Source of the DNA: Membranipora membranacea
Taxonomy: Eukaryota; Bryozoa; Gymnolaemata; Cheilostomatida; Membraniporidae
Assembly (NCBI GenBank): GCA_914767715.1
Contig: OU612070.1
Coordinates: 8,201,501 to 8,265,500, forward strand
Direction of reading: 5' to 3'
Length of the DNA stretch: 64,000 nucleotides
Each line of letters starts with the position of its first letter. The first letter of the stretch is position 1. This document shows positions 36,518-48,776 of this stretch, piece by piece. The translations under genes were made by a program, and so were the position numbers. The notes beneath the pieces were generated by a model. It was not told the origin of the DNA. It saw only the letters and a list, made by a program, of their open reading frames with translations, and made no database searches.

Positions 36518-38087
36518 CCATTGTCTCTGGGAATATTCTGTTCTGATTATATGTACCAGCTGATGGAAGGAAAATTTAGTTTAGCTCAGAAAGAGCTTAG
36601 CTCCATAACCTCATCTATGGCTATGCTCAGCACTCAGGCTCAACAGGTGCACAGGTAAGATACCAAAACACAATTTGAACTTCGGCTTCCAGTCGAGACA
36701 ACTAGATGACGCTTCTATCTCATAATTGACACCTAGTAAGCAAATGACTTTCAGAAACTGATTATCAGGGAGTGAAATTAAGGTGCCAATTGATGATGTC
36801 ATTATGTTTAACAAGTAACTAAGTATAACGTCACCATTTCACCTATATATTATATATATTTGCTGTCTGTCTAGGTAGACGATGACTGCACCGAGGTGCG
36901 GCATTTCACCTAGTTCATTGATATCATTTCCCTTATCTTGACAATCAGTTTGTGCAAGTTTGCTCATTAGGTGACAATTCTGAGATAACGCCCGAAATCA
37001 GTTATGTTTGAGCATTACAGAATGCAATGGACATAAATTTCCTAGACTTTCAGCAATAGTTTCAACTGATATCCAAATTTAGCAAAAAAGGCCTTTTGGA
37101 AGTAGCCTATTATCGATGAAGCGTGGCATAGGATCTTATAAACCAGTGCTTCTGTTTTAGATACTTAGGGGATATTTTGCCAAAAGAGATTGTCGATGCA
37201 TCAAAGATACCCGAAAATAACAGTATCATCACGATCGCCAACGGCATCATCAGAGCATGGGGATCATACGGCCAGAAGCAGTGAGTACTGATTTATTTAG
37301 GTGAACCAAACCATAGCCAATGTGTTGGCTCTAATTGAAGATCCAATCGGCCTGCCAATCAGAGCCATCCCGTCTGCTACCAAACCATATTCAGACAAGC
37401 TATAAAAACAAGTTATCTTCATTGAACCATTCAATAAAACAGAATGTATCTGTGGATGAAAGCAGAGAGATTTGGGGTATATAATATTATACACAAAGTA
37501 TACGCCAACAAAGAAAATAAGCATAGTAGTAGGAGTTGTCTACTTGCAGTACCATTTCTACAAAAGGAAAACAACTTCCTAGAGCAAAGTACAACGGCTG
37601 TTATTAATACTAATAAAGTTGATTCGATAAGCCTTTTGTTCTCATTAGCCCTCAATATTGAACTTACTTGTTGGGCTCATCATTAAGAGGTGGGCTGTTC
37701 TTGTTGAATGAGAGTACCGGCCAATTTGCCAATAAATTCCGATAAATGCCAATATATTCAATGAATTCACCTGAAAAAATGTGGAGTTCTCCGTCGCAAT
37801 CGAGATACACAACCACTGTTTTCTAGACATAGATACACAACCAGTCTTTTTTTATTCAGAGCTGTTGTGCTGATAGTCATGTCAGAAGGAGAGAATAATT
37901 TTGCTGACATAAGAAGGATACAGTATGAGATAGTCAAACTGAATCGTGAGGTCAAGGTCGTAGCTAGAACAGCTGAGGCTATGAGAACATGTGCCTCAAA
38001 GGATGACGATAAAAGACTGATAGTGTGAGTAAATCTTGGTACTCTTGCTGTTTAGTAATGTCGTCTTAAACCTCAGATTTGAACAAG

Positions 38088-41000
38088 TAGTCGGGGATCC
38101 CGGGGTCAAAATCCATGTTAAAAGTGTAAAAGCTGAGTTTCATACATTATCTAGTATAAGTGTTATATTTTTGTATTTCACCCTCAGAACAGGAATCACA
38201 AGAGGGGTTTTATGGAATTTCACTCATGGTAATCAGGGGGGACAACTTTTTCCATAATCACCCTTTCAAAACATATCTTCAACTTGTGATAAAAGTTCTC
38301 AATATTTAGAGCTAATACTCTGGATCTAGTTTTCTGATACCATAAGCTTTTCACAGAAATTAAAAATCACTTAACCAGAATGTTGATGTGCTGCTAATAG
38401 CGCAACGTCATGACATTATATTAATTTTTTGTGTTTGTCATCTTTAAAATTTTTTTGGCAATTAACTATGGGCTTGTCAGATAAACCGAATCAGGAGAAA
38501 ATTTTTTAAAATGTCTAGAGAATGATCATTGAAAAATTTATTCAGATATCTCTGATCAGTTGGAAATTATGATGAATTCAATTCCAGTATGCCCCTTTAT
38601 AAATAGAGTGAATTGACGTAACGCTATACAATGCTGATGGTATTGTGTGTAATTGTTGCAAATTCTAAGTGGTTAGCTGTTTTAAAAAAGCTCTAAATTA
38701 ACAGGAATCCAAGCTATAGATGTTCTCAACGGTATCATAATTCTAACTAATTTTCAGACCCAATTAACCTGTATTTTATTACCGGCAAAATTATTTAGAT
38801 ATTTTTCTCTTTTTGTAACAGATGATTCTCAATGGTACATTTAAGATGTGTTATGTCTCAAAAACCAATTCAGACAAAATTGTGCGACCAAAGCTATTTT
38901 TTCATCAACTTAATCACTGAAATCAAGACACCATCACTCTAGATGGCAAGCTGGCAGAAGAGGCGTGCCTTGATTGTTGGACATAGGTTTAGCCTACATA
39001 ATAGAATAACATTTTTCAATTTTACCATCCCCTGGGAAGGAGCGTCGGGTTAAGAGCAGTAACCATTACCCATCCAATAGCAGTGTATTGGCCTTGTTTA
39101 GTGCTTGGTCAGTTTTAGGTACTGTATTGTACAGGGAATAAAGCGGTTAGAAAAGTAATTGCAAGTCATCAAGATGGATGGAGGTTCATTTCGAGACAGG
39201 TTGATTCATGATCTCATCGTAGGATGCACAGAGGAAACGGCACATGTCTAGTGCAATAACAATCAGGCATACAGTTACAGAATAAAAAAGAATACGCCAC
39301 ATTTTGATCGAAATTGGCCATAGCTTCATCAGTTAAGAACTGTGACTCAAGCAGGAAACTCAATTGATTGGTCATTTTTGGGTTCATTACACCAAAAAGA
39401 TCTTTTGTTTTGCTGCCGAAAATTTAGAAAATTCCTGTTGTGCACAAGGGATGGTAATGGAAAAACCTGTGGCAATCACTGAACGATCGAAAGATACTCG
39501 CTATCCAATTTAATGTCCCAACTATCTTTTCATCTTCCTTACACCGCTGAGGGAAGGGTTTTGGCATCACTGTTGGTTCCGAATAACCACAAAGAGTTCA
39601 TTCGAGAAGAAAGGATATCTAAGGCCCCAATAACGCCAGGTAGGTTTCTCAGACCACAACACCAACCACTATATTATATTTTCTGATGTTGAATCCCCCG
39701 CCACAGAAATTCCACAAATATTGTAGCAAACATACCTGCGTACCTCAGCATCACCAGGCTTGAGTAGTGGCGAATCAATTTCAGAATGCTTTGATATAAC
39801 AGAAACGAGATGGACTACTCGAGATTATAGCTTCGATTGGTCAAATATGCCACTGACATATGGCTTCACGTACCCAATCCTACATACCAAATTCAGAGAC
39901 AATTACTGTTTAACACAGTCCATCTTTGAGCCTCTCCTCCTGACAGAATAACATCCTTTTTGTCACGAATCTCAAGGCATGGACATCTATGTGCCCCAGA
40001 AGCAGTAATGACGCAGAGACTAGCATCTCTGGATTGACAAGCAACTCCATGAGATTGAAGATGAACAGATGAGGAATAATGAGGAAACAACATCCGGAGT
40101 ATGTCCACAAAATGTTCACCAATGAGGATAACAGTCAAGAGGAATAGCCTGACAGATTTTTGGCGTTTTTGACTGGCAGGCAAGGCAGAAGTTCAAAATA
40201 AACAATTCACATCAGTATTCTCAGATCCTTCAGACCCCATCCCATACCAATACCTCACACTTGCCTCCAAGATGCCTAATAACATCATTGCCCCATAGTG
40301 CATACATAAACGCCTAATATCCCTGAACGTCAAATAGTCACCCGGACCAGATGGTATTAGACCCAGAGTTCCCAAAAGAATGGCGGTCAGGTCTCCAGTC
40401 CTCAACCACCTTCCATGAGGGCAAGCAACCCCTGGTAAATCCTTTTTCAGATTCAGTTCACTCTGATTGATGTTTTCTGGTTGGCAAGCTAGTTCAATGT
40501 TCCAAGTTGTCTTATACATAGAATACTTCTTGTCTGGAAGAAAACAGAGAGCGTTGGGTGATAGTGATGAATCAATCGATGGCCGATGTGACATCAGTAG
40601 TACCCATGGGGTCAGTCATAGAATCTACTCTGTTCCAGTGTTACATCAATGACTTACCTGAAACACTAAATGCATAGTCCGCTTATTCGCCGATGACATC
40701 AGGGCTGTATCCATGGGTTTTGAAGTGGTAGAGTCAGGCGGGGTGGGTGCAGGAGGGGTGCGCTAGCACCTTCCCACCAGAGGGGTTGGGAGGACTTCCC
40801 CCAGGAAAATATCAAAAGTCAGAGGCAGTTTTGAGACATTAAAGCCTTTTTTAAGAAGACAATTGACAAGAAATTGGCCGCAGGGATCTGAGAGTTACAG
40901 GGAGGGACCTCCTCTTATCCCTACTGTGACCGATACTTAGAACTGAAAAAGAATCGGTGAATATTTATTATATAGTGTGGAACCAATTTAGAACATGCAT

Positions 41001-43119
41001 TGTTCAGAGGCTGTTTCTTCAAGTTTGGCCCAAGGTATGTTTTAGGACGGGCCATGGCGCTGAAGGATAGCTCACATGTTTCAGTTTTTCATGTATTGAT
41101 GAACTCTAAACCTCCTGGCAAGAAGAAATTTGCCATTATAAAACAGCTTTATCAGCTCTATATTGCTTCATAATCCGTACATATAACACAAACACCCTGA
41201 TCACCTGTTATTGATCATCGTAAATAGAGTCATTGCATAGTTATAACACTTATGTCAATTTTAAGAGTTTCTTCAAAATTTATGGGGTGGAAGTGGTAGG
41301 ATGGTAGGGCCATGGCCCCCTGGCCCATCCTATGAATACACTACTGGAAGACATAATAGTGTACAATACAACCCAAAACCACCAGGACCTGCAGGATGTT
41401 CTTCAAATCCTCTCAAACTTGGTGGAAAATTTGACCAATTTGAAAAACACCACACTTAAATACCTCAGAGCTCAAAGGTGTCAAATATCTAGGAGTTACC
41501 TTTGACAGCAAGTTAACCTGGCATACTCACATAATCAACATCACTTGCAAAACTAACAGCACATTAACGTTCAATAGGTGCAACGTTCTGACCATCTCCA
41601 AAGCTGTGAAAAAAGACATGTACAGCCAACCAGTAAGACCGGTGCTGGAGTGCATTGGCCGCATGAAACTCTGTGAATGATGGTCTGGCCAACAGGCTTG
41701 AAGCTGTGCAAAGGAGGGCTGCAAGTCTTTTCTGCATAATAAGACGGCATAACAAAAAAAAACACCACTGGTCTTTAGAACTCCAAAACTTCCCAAGCTC
41801 TCGGACGCAGATGTGACCGCAGACTCAAAGTGTTTAGCCATTACCACAATGACAATGCTAAAGTACTTAGTAAGAACATCTCTCAAGTTCAGCACGCCTC
41901 AGCAAGGCGTCAGTCTCAAGAATATTTGCTCACTACCTCCGCCAAGTGTATATCCCATAGTCCTTGTTAGGCTTTTCAAATTTATTTACCGGATTGACCT
42001 GGACTAATTAACGGAGTATGACTTATAGGTTCCTTCAAGTCCAAACTTGATAGGCTATAGTTTGTAATCTGGTAACTAAACAGAGCTAGCAACTTTATTA
42101 ACTCATGGTTTAGCTCGAGTGTATTTGTCTGACGTTTATATCTAAACGATTTACTTTCCTACATAAAGTAATAATTAGAATTGACCAAAGGCAAGCAAAA
42201 TTATATCAAAGTATTTGTGGCAGCTCATTCATCTGCTTGTGTTCACCGATAGAATGGAATCTTTCCTGTGCATCCCCAATTTTGTCTTGATTTCAGTGCT
42301 TTGAGTTGATGACAGTATAGCTTGATCGCACAATGTTGTATGAGTTGGCTTTTGAGACATAACACATCGTAAATGCACCGTTGAGAATCATCTGTTACGA
42401 AGAGAGGATGAAATACAAATAATGATAATATATAGTAAAATACAGGTTAATTGTGTCTGAATAATGAGTTAGAATTATATGAAAACATTCAGAGCTTGGA
42501 TTTCTGTGAATGTAGATCTTTTTAAAAACAGCTAAACACTTAGAATTTGCAACGATTACCCCCAATACCATCAGCATTGTATAGCGTTACGTCAATTCAC
42601 TCCATTCAGAAATGGGCATACTCGGATTGAATTCATCATAATTTCCAACTGATCAGAGATATCTGAATAAATTTTTCAATGATCATTCTCTAGACATCCA
42701 TACAAACTTCTGCTGCTTCATTTTATTTGACAAGTCCATAGATAATTGCGAAAAAAATTTTAAAGATGACAAACACAAAAAATCAATGTAATGTCATGAC
42801 GTTGCGCTATTGGCAGCACATTAACATTCTGGGTAAATTATTTTTAATTTCTATGAAAAGCTTATGGTATCAGGAAACTAGATTCAGAGTATTAGCTCTA
42901 AATATTGAGAAATTTTATCACAAGTTTAAGATATGTTCTGAAATGTTGATTATGGAAAAAGCTGTCCCCCCTGATTAACATGAGTGAAATTCCATGAAAC
43001 CCCCCTTGTGATTCCTGTTCTGAAGATGGAATACAAAAATATAACACTTATACTATTTAATGTATGAAACTCAGCTTTTACACTTTCAACATGGATTTTG
43101 ACCCCGGGATCCCCGACTA
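38088..43119. mobile_element. 5.0 kb transposon with ~0.85 kb inverted repeats
   Basis: The left arm (38088 to about 38930) begins TAGTCGGGGATCCCGGGGTC and is repeated inverted from about 42285 to 43119 with high similarity. AAG flanks both sides (38085-38087, 43120-43122), a possible 3-bp target duplication. The element sits in an intron of the glutathione synthetase copy. Its interior has no transposase I recognise and instead holds a decayed LINE. The long arms could form double-stranded RNA if transcribed within the host intron. Confidence 0.85.
39900..41960 (+). mobile_element. Decayed LINE reverse-transcriptase remnant
   Basis: In shifting plus-strand frames the region shows YINDLPETL near 40642, VRLFADDI near 40678 (the FADD box of the catalytic palm), KYLGVTFDSKLTW near 41484 (thumb region) and RLEAVQRRAASLF near 41698. 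These motifs and their order match the reverse transcriptase of jockey/CR1-type non-LTR retrotransposons. Numerous frameshifts and stops show it is dead. No endonuclease domain was recognised upstream. Confidence 0.75.
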
Positions 43120-44314
43120 AAGGAGTTATCTCATCATAATTTTATCGCCCTATTGAAATTGGCCAGGGTTTTGCAACTCCATCATTCTGCATCTCAAACT
43201 TTATTTCTAAAAGATTGAACGCCGTGAGCATGGACGTGTTGGAAATTTTTTTTATCCCTTACACTTGGTTTAGAAACAAATTTGTGTTGTTGAGAGTGAA
43301 GAGGGATTGCCGTGAAGATAGCTGTAGTTAAATACCTCATGTATTGTAATATATACTTCAAGCCTGACAAATTCTATACTGGCCCCTGCAAATCGCTGCA
43401 CCAAATGCGCTGTAAACAGAAATCCATAAATCTGGACTTGCATGATTGCAGCTCTCTCTAAACTAAAGGATTTCATTTGTTACTGTGTTCAGTGGTGGTG
43501 TACTAGACAATAAACTTGAACCTTTTGTTTCTGAAAGCAGCAAGTCTCAAGTTCTTTGTATTTAATCATTTGAAAACACTAATACCATCACTCGTTTTAT
43601 CTCACTGATCGATTGCTCTATCCTTATAGAGACGGTAAGGAGGTCGCTCTGGTGTACTTCCGCACATATTACTCACCTGACCAATACGCTGATGAGAGCG
43701 ACTGGGGAGTTAGGCTGATTATAGAACAATCTAAGGCTATGAAATGTCCCTCCATCCAGTATCAACTAGCAGGTAGGCCAATAATCTAGAGGAGTTAATG
43801 TTAGCTAGTTTGGAGTAACCAGAAGAGTCTTGCACTTACGGGCCAATAGAATAAAAACAAAATTATGGCTCAATTTGGTAATTCATTAACGTGTAGCCTT
43901 AGTTCAGGTAAAAATCTTAAATGTAGTGCTTTTAATTTTTGGTGTCTTAACTGTTCTTTCCAGCATCAAAAACGGGAGCCTACTAGTATAACGTATTGCC
44001 TCTCGATGTTTGTTACCAGTTTGTGATCAGATGCATGTTTTTTTATCGTAGGAAGCCAAAAGATAAAACAGGACTTGGCCAGGCCAGGAGTCGTAGAAAG
44101 ATTTCTTGATACTGAGAAGTCAGGGTGTATCAGGATACTCACTCCAAGAGGTAAGAGGCAAATGTTTCTCGCCATAATTCACTATTATTAGCCTGCGCAA
44201 AATGGCAATTCTTTCTCTTGCAAACATAAAAACTCCTCCAGGGTATGACAAACTATGTTGAGCCACGAACATTTTGTCAACCCTAGTTTATAACATTATA
44301 CGGAATCATCCCAG

Positions 44315-44337
44315 CCCCCCCCCCCCCCCCCCCCCCC
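44315..44337 (+). repeat. C23 homopolymer at an exon edge
   Basis: Twenty-three cytosines follow directly after CCAG. Read from the preceding exon's phase they give alanine and seven prolines, and then join in frame to VSIALQSPENFVLKPQ of glutathione synthetase. The family normally has a GLYSLD-like segment here, so the tract seems to have replaced coding sequence. Length is uncertain because homopolymers are error-prone in sequencing. Confidence 0.6.
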
Positions 44338-46018
44338 GTAAGCATTGCATTGCAGTCTCCTGAGAACTTTGTCCTCAAGCCTCAACGTGAGGGAGGAGGT
44401 GAGTCTTATTGCTTTCTTGTTTATCTCTGTCAACCTGCCATCATTTATACTTTTGTATCTAAGTCAAATGTCCTATCATGCTTACATGGCAGTCCTGCAA
44501 TGAAGTTTTGCTGAAGGCTGTGACATGTTGCATTTGGGGAAAAAGTTCAGACTGAAAGTAGGATATAATGTTTCATATTGAATGAATCTGTTTTGCTTTT
44601 GCTTTTGCTAGATCAAGGCTGATCCAGCTTGTCTCCATTTGGATGTCTCCTTCTTCACTGATGAGCAGCGGTGTTTTATCAATGAGAGGGAATAATTCCG
44701 AAGACAGGCTTACTGGATCAAGCTTAATCTGGGATCTTGCCCATCACAACATTGCCATGCCACAGTTTGACAATTTAAAAAAATCAGATTTAATGTCATC
44801 CTATAATTAGCTGGAATCCTGAACACACTAGAGATTAAATTTACTCCTATAGGCTGTAGAGGCCATGTGATCATGTTTTCTCTCAATTTGTATTTAACCA
44901 AGAAGTTGGCCATTTGGTTGGTAATCCTAATGACTACTTACAATATTGAACGGTTTTAATGTCAGAGACATTTTTACAGTCATGCTTTTTTTAAGTCTAT
45001 TATCAGGTAACAATTTTCATGGCGAAGATATCGTCCCAAAGCTGAAGGAGATTTGCGGCACATCAGAAATGGACGCTTACATTCTAATGGACCAAGTCCG
45101 ACCGCCGGCCCAGTATAACTGTAAACTGACAGGAAGTGACACGTCCAACTCCAACTGTACTTGTACATCTACTGTCAGCGAACTCGGTATATACGGCACT
45201 TTCATCAGGTAAGTGGTCTCAATGTCCATCAGTTTTACGTAATTTATGTAATTTTTGGCCAACTGCTTTCATTTTTCCTACTGGCTAGACTCCTTCATTT
45301 ATGAAAATAAACTCATCCTGTGTGAGCTGATTTCAGTGGGTGCAATTAAATTTTGCTCATTTGTTGATGATCACTTTCCTGAATTGTTTCCACCCAACCC
45401 GACTCAACAGCACTAAAGTTCTGGTAGATTTGCTGTCAAGCTTGATGTTGTGTGATTCAAAATCCATCTGGAAAATGCAGTACAGTTGACATAAAGCTAT
45501 GGCATAGTAGGATATTCAGGGACGTAGTTTAATAAAAAAAATGGCAGGGGAGACAAATATCTAAGGCAGGTACTAAACATCACTAGGAGTGCTGCAACAT
45601 CCTCAAAGCAGTTTAGGTGATATAAATAACAGAAGGAAATTCCAAATGAACTGTTTATTACATGGATTTTTCAATTAGTGTATTTAGGCCACCTTATTTA
45701 GATTTCTTTGGGAGGCAGTACCTCTCTGCCTCCCCTAAAACTACGGGCCTGTATACAGATTATGACTTGTTTAATACTTCTGTGCTGATCCCCCATACCA
45801 ATTGAACAGAGTATAAAAAAAGCTTATACTCTCGTTGCTTTACCTCCTGCAGGTAATCTGATGAGATAATTGAGAATATTACAGCTGGTTACCTGCTGCG
45901 TACCAAGGCTGAGAAGACTAACGAGGGAGGATTCTATGTGGGACATTCATCTATAGATACTCCTCAGCTCCTCACTGATAGAGATATGATCAGCTTCCTC
46001 AGCAACAAATCGGCGTAA

Positions 46019-48776
46019 TTAAGCTCCCGGGGGGCCGTCGGACGGAGGGGGGCTCAGACTATGCTCCCAGAGGCTCATCCTACCTTCTACTAGGTCTTTG
46101 AGTCAGCACTATGGATAATCCCAGCGACTACCAGCCTTAACTGCCTACATGTTACATTGACCTTGACATTAATTTAAGGGCAATATTGCTTATTTCTTTG
46201 GCCTTTGTTGTAATAACAGCGAAACCAATTTCTGACCCGTAATTTGTTATTTTCCATTATGCTGGGTTACATGATTGAAGAACAGTTAATTTTCACATTT
46301 CGGGTGCATGTCGGCGCATAAGTGAGTTGCCATGGTCTTGAGATGCCGCATGAGCAGATTCTATCTAATGTGTTGCTGTTGAATTTGTGGCAACAATTTT
46401 TAGTTTCAAAGTTAGAAGTCCCGGTTTTGCATGGCCTTACTATTTCATTTCACATATGTCATAGCCATCACAGTGTAATCAGTTCAATGATAGTTTGCTG
46501 GATATATTTTTTATGCCATACCGTATCCTGATCGTTATCCTATTTTATGAAGAGATCTTCACCTGGAAACCTTTCCATGCTTCCACACACTAAGAGTTCC
46601 GATTTCATAGGTACTAGATCCCCATCAATTTAAAATCAAGTGAGTTCGCTGTTAAGAGTGATGTAATCTTAGTTTTTCTTTGGAAATTATTGCTTATAAA
46701 GGTATTATTTTTTAAACCCACATAACATAGCATAACAATACTGTGGGCTCATAGTGTTTTTGGTTATAGAGGGAGATTATTATTTAACAATACACACTAG
46801 AAGGTAGAATTGTTACGGAGCTAGATCCCATTGGAGAAGGATACGTACACTAACAAGTGGCTCTTTACAGGGTGTATTCACCATGTATCCATGTGGATTA
46901 TGAGGTCGGCCTAGATCAAGCTGAGTTGTCACCTCTTTGCTCTCCCTAGAAATATGCATACATTCCCATGTATAGAGCTGAGATTAAAACATGATGTCCG
47001 CACCTGAACCCGAAGCCGCGCCGGTCAAATTTATTGATGCTAACCGCTCCGCAACACCAGCGTGCAGTAGCGCGCACAGCTCAGTGCGAACTGGAATTTG
47101 TTCTCATAGCTCGAGGAGCGCTGAAAATAGCGGCAGGTTGATCAATGGAACTGCAGTTGTACTGGCCATTGGCGGGTGGATTAAACGGAATGGTGGTTAT
47201 CTCAAGTTCACAGATAATTATTCGTATCGATATTGTGAAACTGAAATTAAAAGCATATAAAAATCAGGTGCTGAAAAGGTGAAAACTGTTGGACCTCAAT
47301 CTGCCGTTATTAAATTAATGCTAATTCTAAAAGTGGGAGAAAACACTCAAATCAATTATCACAAATGTTAAACCCTATTAATTTCGTTTACTAAAATATT
47401 TACCACTAACGCAACAAAAATATCAAAATTATTATCTAAACAAACTAACCCTACATAAAATGATAATATAAATTATATTTACCTTTTTTACTCCCATGGT
47501 TTGTAATATAGAATATTAAATATAAACACCAAATAGAACGGTTGAGCATAAGTACTTTAGTGAAATTGCATGACACAACCATACATGACAAGTTGGTAGA
47601 CCAAGAAATCAGGAGGTCTCCGCGGACGAACTCCCGACCCGGAGTACCACTCTGTGCGTCCCGCAGTGAAGGTGTAATTTGGCCGTTGTTGTCATTTGTT
47701 TTAGCCAAAATTATAGAGTTAATATTATGAAATGCATAATTTTACCTGATTTTACAAATTATATTGTTGCACTTTATCCGAACGAGGAGAGATAGTATGT
47801 AAATAGGCAATTATATCTAGATATATGTACTGTGGGGGTAGGAAAACATAGTTTTTCTTGCTACAAGAAGCTTAAAAAGTCTTCTGGGTGAAGGAAGCTG
47901 AAAAAAGGGAGGAAAAAGGGAGATAGGGAGGAGGTGGAAAATACCCCTAAAAACTGGGAGGCTCCCTACCAAAAAGGGAGACTTGTCAGGTATGGACACA
48001 ACACGTCAAGCTCCTATGGGCAACTGATTTACCCACACAAACACAGCAAGACAGTGCAGCTAATTGGGCATGAAAGCATACATAGCCTGACACAACTCAG
48101 GCCACGTAATGACAATACAATTAACGAACACTCCCAATGAATGGTGGGGGCCACAATGCAGCGCACCGCAGCTACAGCAGTGATTGGTAGCAATGGAGGA
48201 GAGTTTTATCATCTCACTCAATAAATATCTCTTCTAGACAGCTTGTCAGCTCCATCACTCATGTTTTTATCAACGTGTTTAGTTGTGGATGTTTTTTGGA
48301 AGGAAAACTGGCCAGCAAGATTGAAACCTCCGCTCTTGTAGTGTTAGTCCTCAGGTCAGGGCATAGCCATCTTCAGTTTCCATATCGGATTGTACTATAC
48401 GAACGTTGTTTCAAATAAGTACAAATTTTACGTAGGTGCTCTGAGTGGTCAACATGACATGTGATCATTACGATGCAGCTTTCTTAGTTGATTAGTGATC
48501 CTTTATATTTTTGATTTTTGACAATACCTTAGGTTAAAACCCTGAATGTAGGGAGTGTTTTGTCTGATTGGAGAAGCATAATAACCTTACAAAAAGGATG
48601 TAGATTTTTGTTGACTCTATAAAGCATGCTTAAGATCTCTAAAATTGCATTATGCTGCGTTGTATTACTTTGTCAACACAATAGCACACAAAATAACATG
48701 TTAGTATAAAATAATATGAAGTAATTCATGCCTGCTTCTTGGACAGAGAAGTTCTTGCTGTTATAGCTGTTACAAA
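46019..48776. other. Intergenic region between the GSS copy and receptor C
   Basis: Begins with a short GC-rich stretch (46020-46085). A GC-rich island at about 46990-47170 has an open frame of 89 codons with no recognisable domain. A purine-rich tract at 47890-47945 and the following GGGAGACTTGTCAGGTAT recur in altered form near 56940, so a dispersed repeat is likely. No supported gene. Confidence 0.4.

Larger units (their letters stand above)
36518..46018 (+). pseudogene. GSS: Glutathione synthetase copy, 5'-truncated, likely pseudogene
   Basis: Eukaryotic glutathione synthetase joins glycine to gamma-glutamylcysteine using ATP in the cytosol. Exons: 36518-36654 (SDYMYQL..VHR), 37161-37280, 37860-38024, 43630-43772 (EVALVYFRTYYSPDQY), 44052-44150 (KIKQDLARPG), 44315-44398 (FVLKPQREGG, the glycine-rich ATP loop), 45007-45208 (DAYILMDQVRPP, SELGIYGTFIR) and 45853-46018 (AGYLLRTKAE). 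All phases fit. Defects: the first ~130 residues are missing at a duplication border; the metal-site asparagine of the usual IE(I/M)NTIS motif is serine (KELSSIT); a C23 tract replaces part of the exon before the ATP loop; and TAA (45854-45856) is the first full codon after the last splice junction, cutting off about 54 residues. A working copy presumably exists elsewhere. Confidence 0.85.

Noticed and set aside
39893-40183. 96-codon minus-strand open frame
   Set aside because: Same decayed LINE region; no splice structure or recognised domain.
40193-40594. 133-codon minus-strand open frame
   Set aside because: It is antisense to a decayed LINE reverse transcriptase whose motifs are on the plus strand.
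46991-47260. 89-codon open frame in a GC-rich island
   Set aside because: No domain, paralogue or splice partner supports it; base composition alone could explain it.
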